From contig NZ_CP045997.1 in NCBI RefSeq assembly GCF_010233585.1, positions 10,005,826 through 10,069,825 on the forward strand: a stretch of 64,000 bases of DNA. The letters run 5' to 3'. Origin of the DNA: Spirosoma endbachense (GTDB taxonomy: Bacteria > Bacteroidota > Bacteroidia > Cytophagales > Spirosomataceae). Position 1 is the stretch's first letter. Each line of letters starts with the position of its first letter. Shown in pieces: positions 1 through 8,261 of this stretch. The translations under genes and the position numbers were made by a program. The notes under the pieces were generated by a model. That model ran no database searches. It saw only the letters and a program-made list of their open reading frames with translations, and was not told where the DNA came from.

Positions 1-2
1 TG

Positions 3-485
3 ATTACGCCCAGTAGCACCGTTGTATTAGGAACAATTGTGCAATTAGATCTGAAATCGATTTTCGATAAAGTCATTACGCCGGTCCCAGTCCCACCGAC
101 TCCAAATCCAAATCCTCAACCTGTGATTCCTATCGGTGGAGGGGGTAGACCACCCGTGTTTGCCGAAGAATTTAAACGGCTGAATTGGCATTTTGAGCAG
201 TATTCTGCTGCTAAACAGGAAATCCTAACTGGTGATCCGAAGAAAAAAGCCTGGATTCGCGTAGCTATTGGCTGGGTTCCTTATGCCGGTTTTCCACTTG
301 CATCGCTGATCGATGCTTATGTCTTCAATACCAGCGAACGAGTTCAGGTGCTGGATGAAGCCTTCCGACGCGATTACAAATGCCCGAACCCGGCTTGCCA
401 GCAATTTTTAGGGTATATCCCTTTCAACGATTTGCTCCATCAGAGACAGTGCCGGTACTGTAAATGCCTCTGGGTCGACACTTGA
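3..485 (+). CDS. C-terminal part of a zinc-ribbon protein (5' end outside window)
   Basis: The reading frame is open from position 3, the first in-frame base of the window, so the gene starts upstream; the GTG at 39 lies inside coding-like sequence and is probably not the start. The visible part has a Pro-rich linker, a Gly patch, an alpha-helical middle with a short hydrophobic stretch (GWVPYAGFPLASLIDAY), and a C-terminal zinc-ribbon-like pair of knuckles, CPNPAC and CRYC, ending CKCLWVDT. The same CxNPAC knuckle occurs in the FHA protein three genes on, which suggests a common family of zinc-ribbon adaptors in this island. The function is unknown. The stop codon lies inside an AT-rich hairpin (480-510), so this gene probably ends its own transcript. 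Confidence 0.6.
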   Translation: MTPSSTVVLGTIVQLDLKSIFDKVITPVPVPPTPNPNPQPVIPIGGGGRPPVFAEEFKRLNWHFEQYSAAKQEILTGDPKKKAWIRVAIGWVPYAGFPLASLIDAYVFNTSERVQVLDEAFRRDYKCPNPACQQFLGYIPFNDLLHQRQCRYCKCLWVDT

Positions 486-510
486 AAAAAAATAAAACTT
501 TTTTTCAAGT
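480..510 (+). terminator. AT-rich hairpin over the stop of the first gene
   Basis: A 12-bp perfect stem (480-491 pairs with 499-510) with a 7-nt loop covers the TGA stop; the right arm supplies a run of seven T. This looks like an intrinsic terminator between the first gene and the run that starts at 595. Confidence 0.6.
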
Positions 511-594
511 ATCCACTGACATCGCCATACCCTCTTGGATAAAGATATAGAACCCGCTTCAAAAGCGATCCAAACTAGTCAATCATACTAAACC

Positions 595-2058
595 ATGTCA
601 ACAATGAACCCGACTTCTGAATCATTTGATCAGCCTACGCAAGTAGGAACGACCGGCGGAAAAAAACTGACCCGCAAACAAAAATCCCTCATTTATGCCG
701 GTTTAGGGGGAGTTGCTGCTTTAGGTGGTGGCAGTGCACTTGCCTGGGGCATGAGTAAGGATGGCGAAGCCAACGAGAATCATCCAAAAACAGAACCAAA
801 ACCGGCTTCTGACGCTCATGCCAGCGTAGAAGAACCAAAAAAAACTACGGAAACCCCGGCCGACAGCACCCACGTAACAAATCAGCATGGGTCGGCTAAA
901 CCCTCTACTGACCCCACTCATTCAACTACCCAAACAAACGAAACTACTAATACCAACGACCCCATGGTTGCTACACACGTTACCGATGAAATGTCATTTG
1001 ATGACGCTTTTAAAACCGCTCGCCAGGAAGTTGGTGCCGGTGGTTATTTCGAGTGGAATGGCAACCTCTACAATACCTACTACAAAGAAGAATGGGACGC
1101 CCTGTCTGCGAAAGATCGGGAGGAGTATGTTGCCACCGTTTATGGCGACGGTACTAACACCGATCATCACGCATCATATTCTTCCACAGCCAGTTACGAA
1201 GCGAACAAGCCCGAGGTAAAAGTTGGTGAATACAACGGCCATATTGTTGGATTGGGCGACGCCGATCATGACGGTGATGCAGAAGCAGTTGTCATTGACG
1301 GAACGGTTGGATTTGTTGATAAGAATAACGACGGAATTCTGGAAACCCGCGTTGAACTTGACCCCACAACGCATCAGGTGACGGCTCAGAGCCCGATGGC
1401 AACTACCTACGAAGCGCCGAAAATGAGTGACCTGAATGCGTCAGCCTCCGGATCTTCGACAACTGTCAGTACGGCAAATGGTCAGGTTGAAGTGCATCGG
1501 GTTGAATACCAGGGTCATGACCTTATCCTGGGTGATACAAACCACGATGGTGATGCGGAAGTACTCATCATGGATGAAACGAATGGATTCGTTGACGCCG
1601 ACAATGATGGTATCATGGAAACCCGCGTTGAACTCGACCCTACAACGCATCAGGTGACCGGAAAAAGTGCGATGACTGAAGTGTATCATGCGCCCTCGAT
1701 GACTGCGTTCGATGCTCGTCAAAATCAAAATACGGCTACTGCCACCGAAACAAAGCCCGATGTGGAGGTCATAAAAACATCGGTCGACGGGCATGAGGTC
1801 GCTTTGAGTGATACCAATCATGATGGTTATGTCGATGTTATGGTTATGGACAATGGGATCGGTGCCGTCGATAAAGATGGTGACCATCAGTTTGAAACAG
1901 CCGTACGGGTCGATATGAATACTGGCGAGGTTGTGGCTGTTGCTCCGCTGGAACATGTACATGATGCACCAACAATGGATAGCATTAATACAGGCGAGCA
2001 TGCCGATGTGGCCCACGATTATGATAACAATGCCGACGTCAGTGAGTGGGTTGCCTAA
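595..2058 (+). CDS. Single-span membrane protein with three Asp-rich (calcium-type) repeats
   Basis: 487 residues. A short cytoplasmic N-terminus is followed by one membrane span at about 31-53, a Thr/Pro/His-rich linker (55-130), a small domain at about 133-185 (motif GAGGYFEWNGNLYNTYYKEE), and three repeats of about 75 residues at 208-281, 298-373 and 391-466. Each repeat carries DADHDGDAE or DTNHDGD-type and VDKNNDG-type motifs, the D-x-[DN]-x-DG pattern of calcium loops in FG-GAP, dockerin or EF-hand-like proteins. The bulk of the protein is therefore predicted outside the cytoplasmic membrane. It is the first gene of the run with FHA, PP2C, caspase and sigma genes, so a sensing or scaffolding role is an inference. 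No enzyme motif was seen. Confidence 0.8.
   Translation: MSTMNPTSESFDQPTQVGTTGGKKLTRKQKSLIYAGLGGVAALGGGSALAWGMSKDGEANENHPKTEPKPASDAHASVEEPKKTTETPADSTHVTNQHGSAKPSTDPTHSTTQTNETTNTNDPMVATHVTDEMSFDDAFKTARQEVGAGGYFEWNGNLYNTYYKEEWDALSAKDREEYVATVYGDGTNTDHHASYSSTASYEANKPEVKVGEYNGHIVGLGDADHDGDAEAVVIDGTVGFVDKNNDGILETRVELDPTTHQVTAQSPMATTYEAPKMSDLNASASGSSTTVSTANGQVEVHRVEYQGHDLILGDTNHDGDAEVLIMDETNGFVDADNDGIMETRVELDPTTHQVTGKSAMTEVYHAPSMTAFDARQNQNTATATETKPDVEVIKTSVDGHEVALSDTNHDGYVDVMVMDNGIGAVDKDGDHQFETAVRVDMNTGEVVAVAPLEHVHDAPTMDSINTGEHADVAHDYDNNADVSEWVA
1216..1992 (+). repeat. Three in-gene repeats encoding Dx[DN]xDG modules
   Basis: Repeat units at about 1216-1437, 1486-1713 and 1765-1992. Units 1 and 2 are nearly identical at DNA level over the stretch encoding ETRVELDPTTHQVT (about 1339-1380 and 1618-1659, differing at a few third positions), while unit 3 has diverged. 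This suggests recent duplication or gene conversion between the first two units. Confidence 0.75.
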
Positions 2059-2107
2059 ACTGATTTCGCTCTTTCTATTCCATAAAATTTGCCGTTAGTC
2101 AATCGTC

Positions 2108-2800
2108 ATGAACGTTCAGGAACTCAATCTCACTTGCGGAAATCCAGCCTGCCGAGCCCGGCTTACTGTCCGGGTCAAGGTCCCTACCCAGACCAAAGAG
2201 GTAAAATGTCCGAAATGTGGCTATCTCAATCCCTTACCCATGCATTTGTTAGTGCCCGAACAGCCTGAGGGTGTTGATGAGGGAACGTTGATCAAAGAAG
2301 GCGACAGTGAGAAGACATGGATACAGAATCAGGAAGGAGGGAAACCTGCGCTGCCTGAAATCCTGGGGTGGCTGATCGTTCATGACGAAAAAACGGCATC
2401 GCAAACGTTTAATCTGAAAAAAGGACTCAATACAGTGGGTCGGATTTCGCAGAAATCACCTTCAGATCTGATGATTCAGACCGAAGACCGTTATATGAGC
2501 CGTCCTCATTGCACGATAGAAGTGAAGATCAACAAAATGGGGCAGGTCGATTATGTGCTCCAGGACGGCTCCCTGAAAACCGATGGTACCCGGAAAAATA
2601 GCCAGAACGGAACGTTTCTTAACGGTCAGGAGCCTGCTCTTCATCCTTCGGAACAAATCTACCTGAAAGACGGTGACACCATTCAACTTGGTGAAACCAA
2701 GGTTGTTCTGAAAACCTTTCAGATGTCTGAATCGCTGCAAAAGGCCCATCGTCAGGTAGAAGGCAGCGACTTTACCCGTACCATTCTATCGTTTACCTAA
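2108..2800 (+). CDS. Zinc-ribbon plus FHA domain protein
   Basis: 230 residues, predicted cytoplasmic. The N-terminal zinc ribbon has knuckles CGNPAC (Cys10, Cys15) and CPKC (Cys34, Cys37). After an acidic linker comes a forkhead-associated domain at about 88-205 with the canonical phosphothreonine-binding residues: Gly111-Arg112, Ser131-x-x-His134, and NGTFLNG (Asn167 to Gly173). FHA domains bind phospho-Thr peptides, so this is a likely reader of the kinases encoded at 6564-10181 and a client of the PP2C that follows after 15 nt. The CxNPAC knuckle is shared with the first gene of the window. The start ATG at 2108 is the only good one; no clear ribosome binding site is visible, as is usual in Bacteroidota. 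Confidence 0.9.
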   Translation: MNVQELNLTCGNPACRARLTVRVKVPTQTKEVKCPKCGYLNPLPMHLLVPEQPEGVDEGTLIKEGDSEKTWIQNQEGGKPALPEILGWLIVHDEKTASQTFNLKKGLNTVGRISQKSPSDLMIQTEDRYMSRPHCTIEVKINKMGQVDYVLQDGSLKTDGTRKNSQNGTFLNGQEPALHPSEQIYLKDGDTIQLGETKVVLKTFQMSESLQKAHRQVEGSDFTRTILSFT

Positions 2801-2815
2801 AATCGGCCCACTCCT

Positions 2816-4426
2816 ATGAACGTGTTCATTCAACAACCTTTAGGGTATTCATACCAGGGGGGACGTAGTAATAACGAAGACAACATTTTCCCCGTTGCTG
2901 GTGAGGCAACCGTGGGCCAGCGATGGTTTATGGTCTGTGATGGGGTAGGCGGTGCAGCCCGTGGCGAAATAGCAAGCCACATAGCCGTGGAAGGATTTAA
3001 CGACTATTTTGTCCAGAATCAGACAGAGGTTGCTACCTCAGATTATCTTCAGCTGGCTCTCGACTCGGTGCAGGCTCAGTTTGACGACTACCTGACGCGT
3101 CATCCGGAAGCGCATGGAATGGCAACGACGCTTACGTTATTGTTTTTTCACGAAGCCGGTGCTACCGTGGCCCACATTGGCGACAGCCGAGTCTATCATT
3201 TGCGGGATGGGAACGTAATCTGGCGGACGGAAGACCATTCGCTGGTCAATCAATTGATGAAAGCTGGTGTTATCACGCGCGAAGAAGCCCGTGAACATCC
3301 CCAGCGAAATGTCATCGAACGGGCGATTCAGGGAGGTAGTAAAGCCGTTAAGCCCGATGTTCAGATCCTGAACGATATTCGGCCCGGTGATTATTTCTTC
3401 CTGTGCACAGACGGTGTACTCGAACGCGTTAGCGATGAGCTTCTGGAAAACGTTTTGGGGAGTAAGGAGTCGAACGAGCAAAAGAAGCAAACCCTGATCG
3501 ATTGCTGTATCGGCAAAACCAAAGATAATTTCTCGGCCTATCTGGTTCAGATTGACGCCATTCGTGGCGATGTACCCGAAGCGTACCGGGTATCTGCGCC
3601 GATCTATGCTCGTCCGCAGGCTCTGCCCGATGAAACAATCGCAGTGGTGGCCGTCGATTCAAAACGTACCGTACCAGCCCAGGAGAATGTGTTGTTCCAA
3701 ACGACGCCAATACCAAAGGTCGATCCCATAAAAAAACAGCCTTTACTTGACGATCGCGAAAACGATAAACCCCGCCCCGACATCAATTCGATCGTTCTTT
3801 TGTTGACGATTGCCCTTTTTGCGGCCGTTCTGACCGTAGGCGGAATCTATGTTTACAATTGGTGGAAACAGCCTGCTGAGGCTGGCAAAGCGGAACAAGT
3901 GGCTGCCGATCACGGAAAAGTCAATAACAGACCTCGAACGGATGGTAAACTACCACCAAATTCAACAAAGAAAACAACCCCTATTCCCGATGCGGCTACT
4001 GTGGAGGGTATAACTCAGACCATTGGCGGAGAAGATGGTAAAATTGAGATCACCAGAAATCTGTATAAGAAGCAAACCGAATCGGGCTGGATATTAGTGA
4101 ATGAAAAAGGGCGGCAGAAAGGCGATAAGGTATACGAAGTCATTCGTGAGCCGAGTGAAGAGCGCATTGCAGTCATGCAAAACAACAAGTGGGGCTATAT
4201 CAACCTGAAAGGCCAGACGGCTATTGCGTGTAAATTCGATATGGCCGACGATTTTGAGGATGGGAAAGCGCACGTTGTTCGGAATGGCAAAGAATATGAT
4301 ATAGATAAAAAGGGCGAACCGGTTAAGGAAACGCCATCGCGGGCCGAATCGGAGAACCATAGCAAACCGTTCGACGGAACTCCAGCGCTGCCACCAGCCA
4401 CTAAAGGAGATGAGCCTGGTCGGTAA
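2816..4426 (+). CDS. PP2C-type Ser/Thr phosphatase with membrane span and WG repeat
   Basis: 536 residues. The N-terminal PP2C domain (about 5-250) keeps its metal-binding residues: RSNNEDN (Glu21-Asp22), CDGVGG (Asp42), GDSRVY (about 122-127), CTDGV (Asp199) and KDNFS (Asp237). A basic/acidic linker leads to one membrane span at about 325-350. The segment beyond is Pro/Lys-rich and ends in a WG beta-hairpin repeat (NKWGYINLKGQ, about 455-500). The catalytic domain should be cytoplasmic and the WG region extracytoplasmic. It is the obvious antagonist of the two Ser/Thr kinases encoded convergently. Kinase 8262-10181 also carries a WG repeat, but on the other side of its membrane span. Confidence 0.92.
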   Translation: MNVFIQQPLGYSYQGGRSNNEDNIFPVAGEATVGQRWFMVCDGVGGAARGEIASHIAVEGFNDYFVQNQTEVATSDYLQLALDSVQAQFDDYLTRHPEAHGMATTLTLLFFHEAGATVAHIGDSRVYHLRDGNVIWRTEDHSLVNQLMKAGVITREEAREHPQRNVIERAIQGGSKAVKPDVQILNDIRPGDYFFLCTDGVLERVSDELLENVLGSKESNEQKKQTLIDCCIGKTKDNFSAYLVQIDAIRGDVPEAYRVSAPIYARPQALPDETIAVVAVDSKRTVPAQENVLFQTTPIPKVDPIKKQPLLDDRENDKPRPDINSIVLLLTIALFAAVLTVGGIYVYNWWKQPAEAGKAEQVAADHGKVNNRPRTDGKLPPNSTKKTTPIPDAATVEGITQTIGGEDGKIEITRNLYKKQTESGWILVNEKGRQKGDKVYEVIREPSEERIAVMQNNKWGYINLKGQTAIACKFDMADDFEDGKAHVVRNGKEYDIDKKGEPVKETPSRAESENHSKPFDGTPALPPATKGDEPGR

Positions 4427-4494
4427 AGCCTTGTTATACGTAGTGAATTTCAGTTGGATGTTGTGCCAATCTTTAGAACAAGCCCCATACTGCC

Positions 4495-5250
4495 ATGAAA
4501 TGGTTTCTTTTAAGTGCTTTGATTTGGGTTGCGACGATCGAGGTAGTTGCTCAGCAAACCTACGCCGTGGTTGTGGGCGTGTCAGATTACGTAGGTACCC
4601 GTAATGATTTGCATTTTGCCGACGACGATGCCTGGCTGGTAACCCGATTTTTGCGCAGCCCGAAAGGAGGAAGTATTCCACCCAATCACATCATTACCTT
4701 AACCAACGGTCAGGCTACACACGCCAACGTACTCCAGGCACTCCGGATTTTTGAGATGGCTAGGCCCAGTGATCGCATCCTATTTCATTTTTCCGGCCAT
4801 GGACTTGATGGTACTTTTTTTACCGCAGACGATCAGGAATTACTACACCAGGAGTTGAAAGCAGCTTTCCGGCGTTCGGCGGCCAAAACGAAAATTGTCT
4901 GGGCCGATGCCTGCCATTCAGGAAGCATAAGACAATCGTCCAGTGTTCGTCCCATAAATAGCCAGAAGAATTACAGCCAGTTCAACGACCCGTCACTCAA
5001 TATCATTGTTATGGCTTCGTCGCGATCCAGCCAGAATTCAATGGAACAACCCTTTTTGGGGCAAGGTGCTTTTACCTACTTTCTGGTGAAGGGAGCCCAG
5101 GGCGATGCCGACCAGAATCATGATGGAATAGTCACCATTGCTGAACATTATCAGTACGTTCGGGATCGGGTCCAGCAGGTAACCCATAACGCGCAGATAC
5201 CAATAATAACGGGCAAATTTTCTAACACGTTGCCGATCACAATTTTATAA
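4495..5250 (+). CDS. Caspase-like (clan CD, C14) peptidase, exported
   Basis: 251 residues. An N-terminal signal peptide or anchor (about 1-19, ending VVAQQ) precedes a caspase/metacaspase p20-like fold: beta strand YAVVVGVSDY, acidic DDDAWLVTRFL, then the catalytic His102 in HFSGHG and catalytic Cys140 in ADACHSG. The C-terminus holds a calcium-loop-like DADQNHDGIVT motif. Known bacterial members (orthocaspases and C14-type peptidases) cleave after basic or acidic residues and are tied to stress or death programmes; the substrate here is unknown. It sits directly before the ECF sigma gene (7-nt gap), suggesting one transcript. Processing of an envelope target such as the Ca-repeat protein is possible but unproven. 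Confidence 0.88.
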   Translation: MKWFLLSALIWVATIEVVAQQTYAVVVGVSDYVGTRNDLHFADDDAWLVTRFLRSPKGGSIPPNHIITLTNGQATHANVLQALRIFEMARPSDRILFHFSGHGLDGTFFTADDQELLHQELKAAFRRSAAKTKIVWADACHSGSIRQSSSVRPINSQKNYSQFNDPSLNIIVMASSRSSQNSMEQPFLGQGAFTYFLVKGAQGDADQNHDGIVTIAEHYQYVRDRVQQVTHNAQIPIITGKFSNTLPITIL

Positions 5251-5257
5251 TTGATGT

Positions 5258-5872
5258 ATGTATATTGAGGGAAAATCAGTCTATTCAGCGAATATGCTTC
5301 TTCCTCACAATCCGTGCACTGCTTTTTCGACCGATGAATTGCTCTATGCTGGTTTAAAGAACAACGATGACCGGGCTTACGCTTGCCTTTATGCACAGAC
5401 ATTTCGCTCTTTTGCGCATTATGTACAAACAAACCGGGGGAGCATGGAACAGGCACAGGATGCTTTTCAGCAGGGAATTGCCGAGTTCTATGTGGCCGTA
5501 AAATCGGGTCGTTATCAATTATCACCAACGGCCCGCCTGAAAAACGTGCTGTTTGAATTTTGTAAGCGTAAGTGGATTAACGAAGTGCAAAGTGCGCACC
5601 ATCGTCGCACACAAGTGGTAGAGGTTTTCGTTGATCAGAAAGAGGATGATGTATCGGATGAGTTGATAACATTTTCAGAGAACGTCGGTAAAGTGAACCA
5701 GTTGCTGAAACGGATGGGTGAGAATTGCCAGCGTGTCATTGACCTGTTTTATCTTCAGGGGAAGCCACTGGCCGAAATTGCTCAGATCATGAACTACACC
5801 CCCCAAACCGCCCGGACAAAACGGTATGAATGTACCGAACAGCTGAAGCGAATGTTTTGGGGAAAAGGCTAA
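5258..5872 (+). CDS. ECF-type RNA polymerase sigma factor
   Basis: 204 residues with the sigma-70 region 2 fold (about 25-95, ELLYAGLKNNDDRAYACLY) and region 4 helix-turn-helix (about 145-200, EIAQIMNYTPQTARTKRYE). Length is typical for ECF sigma factors. An alternative start is the ATG at 5294, which removes 12 residues that do not match the family; I cannot decide between them by sequence. The gene follows the caspase gene by 7 nt and is followed by a strong hairpin and then an anti-sigma-like gene. It is likely to direct transcription of an unknown regulon, possibly including its own run. Confidence 0.88.
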   Translation: MYIEGKSVYSANMLLPHNPCTAFSTDELLYAGLKNNDDRAYACLYAQTFRSFAHYVQTNRGSMEQAQDAFQQGIAEFYVAVKSGRYQLSPTARLKNVLFEFCKRKWINEVQSAHHRRTQVVEVFVDQKEDDVSDELITFSENVGKVNQLLKRMGENCQRVIDLFYLQGKPLAEIAQIMNYTPQTARTKRYECTEQLKRMFWGKG

Positions 5873-5881
5873 ATCAGTCAT

Positions 5882-5922
5882 TAGGCATTCGCTTTCGGTC
5901 AACGAATGAAAGCGAATGCCTA
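5882..5922 (+). promoter_or_regulatory. Perfect 15-bp hairpin between sigma and anti-sigma-like genes
   Basis: Arms 5882-5896 and 5908-5922 are perfectly complementary with an 11-nt loop. No T-run follows, so it is not a classic intrinsic terminator. It may attenuate or stabilise the message between the two genes. An ATG at 5906 falls inside the loop/arm, which argues for the next in-frame ATG (5948) as the start of the downstream gene. Confidence 0.6.
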
Positions 5923-5947
5923 TAATCACATACTAAATTTCGAACTC

Positions 5948-6442
5948 ATGGCTTTAACTGAAGCAGAATTCGACCGAATTGAAGCGTTTCTGGATGGAAG
6001 TCTTCCTCCCGACGAACGTCAGCAAATGGAAGCCGAAATGGCTCAGGATAGTGACCTGCAACGGGCCGTTGAAGAGCATCGGGTCATTTGGGAAGGGCTA
6101 CAGGTTCCGGTTGCCGTAGAGTATTTTCAGGAAATGCATGGTCAGCTTGACCAACAGGGCCTGCTACAAATTGATGATATTTGGGTTGAAGCCGATCAGC
6201 CGGATGATGCCGCAACCGACCATCCAGCTCATCATTCACACGATGATGAACCCGAAGTGTTTGTGGCCGACGATCCGAAAACGGATTTGGGGAGCACCAG
6301 CCATCATATTGACGTAGCAGTCAATGAAAATGCGGATACTCATTTGTCCCCAGAGCAGGACGAAACCCATGATGGATGGAATAATCCGAACGATTTCGAG
6401 CCTCCACATACGCATTTTGACGGCCATGATGATTATGTTTAG
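5948..6442 (+). CDS. Anti-sigma-like soluble protein with His/Asp-rich tail
   Basis: 164 residues from ATG 5948 (178 from ATG 5906, which lies in a hairpin). The first ~55 residues (EFDRIEAFLDGSLPPDERQQ... then AEMAQDSDLQ) match the short helical segment found at the start of many Bacteroidota anti-sigma factors encoded next to ECF sigmas. Unlike those it has no membrane span: the rest is a Glu/Asp/His-rich tail with clusters such as HPAHHSHDDE and PPHTHFDGHDD. A cytoplasmic sigma-binding protein whose tail binds metal ions is a reasonable inference. It closes the plus-strand run and meets the kinase run at a bidirectional terminator. Confidence 0.6.
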   Translation: MALTEAEFDRIEAFLDGSLPPDERQQMEAEMAQDSDLQRAVEEHRVIWEGLQVPVAVEYFQEMHGQLDQQGLLQIDDIWVEADQPDDAATDHPAHHSHDDEPEVFVADDPKTDLGSTSHHIDVAVNENADTHLSPEQDETHDGWNNPNDFEPPHTHFDGHDDYV

Positions 6443-6454
6443 AACGTAAATAGA

Positions 6455-6504
6455 CCCTAAAAAACCAGCCCGCAAACTTAAGTTTGCGGGCTGGTTTTTT
6501 AGGG
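6455..6504. terminator. 50-bp perfect palindrome, bidirectional terminator
   Basis: The 50 bases from 6455 to 6504 are a perfect inverted repeat (24-bp arms around TA), with A6 on the left arm and T6 on the right arm. Located between convergent genes ending at 6442 (+) and 6564 (-), it has a GC-rich core and T-runs in both directions, as expected for a bidirectional intrinsic terminator. Confidence 0.9.
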
Positions 6505-6563
6505 TAGCCTGAATACAGAATCAGAAAGGTTGAATTTCAGTAAGCTGTTTTGACTTTGTATAC

Positions 6564-7757
6564 TCAACTAAATAGTGCCAGAAACCAGTCAAAGCCGGAC
6601 TTGACGAGTGGTTGTAGTTTCCAGCCTTCAGGAAGCATCAAATCAATGATCATCAGAATGTGAAAATGATAGGCGAAAAAGAGGTAAAAGATCCCTTTTG
6701 CCGCGAAAACGATAACTTCCTTTAAGACATTAGCTAAACCTTCAAATAGACTCCCAATAACTCCAAGGTAATCGACTGATGGGGTTGTATTCGTCGGAAT
6801 TACCTTTTTGGGCGCTGCTTCTTCCTGCTTTACCTGATCTTCGTTCGGTTTTTCGTCTTCCTCTACCCACACAACAATGTCTTCTTCCCCAGGAAGATCA
6901 TACTCCCCGGCATATTGGATGGAAGGCCAAACCGCGAGCAGATCTTCTGCCTTTTGAACCCGTTGGTTAATATCTTTAACCAGACACCGCCGGATCAGGC
7001 TTTGATACGGTTCGGCCACTGTCGACAAACGGGCCGGTAGCTCGGCATTGGCAATCTGTTTCATAAGCTCAATCTCCGAATCAGACTCCTGGCTGTCGAG
7101 CCTGAAGGGTCGTTCGCCGGTATGCAGCTCATAAAGAACCACCCCATAAGCCCACAAATCGACGTTTGTGCGCATTTTGCCATTGGTCAGTTGCTCTGGC
7201 GACATATAGCTCAATGAACCGCCAACCTTACTATTGGAAAACGAAAGATCGGCATTCGCCACATTCCGTCCCAGACCGAAGTCTGCAATTTTAGGTACAA
7301 GTTTTCCCGCTTCTACATCGACCAATACATTCGCTGGTTTCAGGTCGCGGTGAATCGTCTGGTACGAATGCAGATGCTGTAAACCTTTTAGAATTCCAGT
7401 GGATAAGTCATTTATTTCAGAAGAGGTTAGCGGGCGCTGGTGGATAAGCTGAGCCAGATTTCCGGCTTCATAGTAGGGCATTATCCCATAGTCGAACCAC
7501 CCGGCAGAGGGTAGATTAAACCGGTAATTGCTCTGATAACGTATCAAATGCGGATGAGGAGGTAACTGATTGATCCGTTTGACTTCTTCTTCCAGCGAAA
7601 GACTTGGCTGGCTCAGGTCCACTTTCGAACATTTGATAGCCACAGGTTCGCTGGTCTCCGTATCGAAGGCGCGATAAACCGTGCCGAACCCACCCTGACC
7701 GATCAGGTCGCGGGTTGTATCGTAGCGATAGCGCTCTAAAAATTGGTCGAGTGTCAT
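6564..7757 (-). CDS. Ser/Thr protein kinase with C-terminal membrane span
   Basis: 397 residues from ATG 7757; the longer TTG start at 7766 is less likely, and the second kinase begins with a similar MTxxxFxxRY sequence. Complete Hanks-type kinase domain (about 15-275): glycine loop GQGGFGTV, Lys42 in VAIK, IHRDLKPANV (catalytic Asp138), ADFGLG (Asp159), MSPEQL in place of APE, and VDLWAYG. An acidic linker follows, then a hydrophobic segment at about 348-375. No extracellular sensor domain is present, so signal input may come from a partner, for example the small membrane protein encoded just upstream (7824-8222). It shares the run with a second kinase and faces the phosphatase/FHA run. Confidence 0.92.
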   Translation of the reverse strand: MTLDQFLERYRYDTTRDLIGQGGFGTVYRAFDTETSEPVAIKCSKVDLSQPSLSLEEEVKRINQLPPHPHLIRYQSNYRFNLPSAGWFDYGIMPYYEAGNLAQLIHQRPLTSSEINDLSTGILKGLQHLHSYQTIHRDLKPANVLVDVEAGKLVPKIADFGLGRNVANADLSFSNSKVGGSLSYMSPEQLTNGKMRTNVDLWAYGVVLYELHTGERPFRLDSQESDSEIELMKQIANAELPARLSTVAEPYQSLIRRCLVKDINQRVQKAEDLLAVWPSIQYAGEYDLPGEEDIVVWVEEDEKPNEDQVKQEEAAPKKVIPTNTTPSVDYLGVIGSLFEGLANVLKEVIVFAAKGIFYLFFAYHFHILMIIDLMLPEGWKLQPLVKSGFDWFLALFS

Positions 7758-7823
7758 GGCTTCCAAAAGGGTTTGCGATCGTTTAGGTTATGCTGCCAGT
7801 AGTTCATTGACTTAGACAGCTAT

Positions 7824-8222
7824 TCAGGAAATCCGCCGGAAGGTTGCATCGCCCCAGGCCAGTTTGGGGTAGAAAATAAAGGGTAGAAACAACAGTCCAA
7901 TTGTAAAGGCTTCGCTTTTGCCAAATCGTTTGCCCAATAGATTGAGCACCCAAATCAGGACTACGATGTTCACGAACGGAATGATCAGCAGAAACACCCA
8001 CCACCAGGGTTTATCGACAATGCGAAGTAGGGTTAAGGTGTTGTAAATGGGGACGATAGAGGCCCAGCCAGGTTCTCCGGCTTTCTCGAACGTTTTCCAG
8101 AGCGCCGTGATTAGCACCCCGGTGATCACCAGCCATCCGGCAACGATCATCAACGTACCTGTTTGGGCTACAGTTCTCGATGTATTATCGTAGTAATATT
8201 GTAAAAGAATGATCGCATTCAT
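7824..8222 (-). CDS. DUF5684-type small membrane protein
   Basis: 132 residues with three to four hydrophobic spans (about 20-42, 70-92, 103-120). The pattern GEPGWASIVPIYN...LL followed by KPWWWVFLLIIPFVNI is characteristic of DUF5684, a membrane family of unknown function. Here it is encoded between two membrane Ser/Thr kinases (40-66 nt gaps), which suggests a membrane partner or sensor for one of them; that is inference only. Confidence 0.75.
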   Translation of the reverse strand: MNAIILLQYYYDNTSRTVAQTGTLMIVAGWLVITGVLITALWKTFEKAGEPGWASIVPIYNTLTLLRIVDKPWWWVFLLIIPFVNIVVLIWVLNLLGKRFGKSEAFTIGLLFLPFIFYPKLAWGDATFRRIS

Positions 8223-8261
8223 GATCGTAATTATTGACGGAAAATGATTGACTAACAGGAT

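Noticed and set aside
1216..1992. CRISPR-like array
   Set aside because: The repeats are in-frame protein repeats of about 75 codons with no spacer structure.
1441..2016. 191-codon open frame antisense to the Ca-repeat gene
   Set aside because: It mirrors the repeats of the sense gene, has no independent domain and no start context; a codon-bias shadow.
4094..4681. 195-codon antisense frame across the PP2C end and caspase start
   Set aside because: Overlaps two clear genes on the other strand and has low-complexity basic composition.
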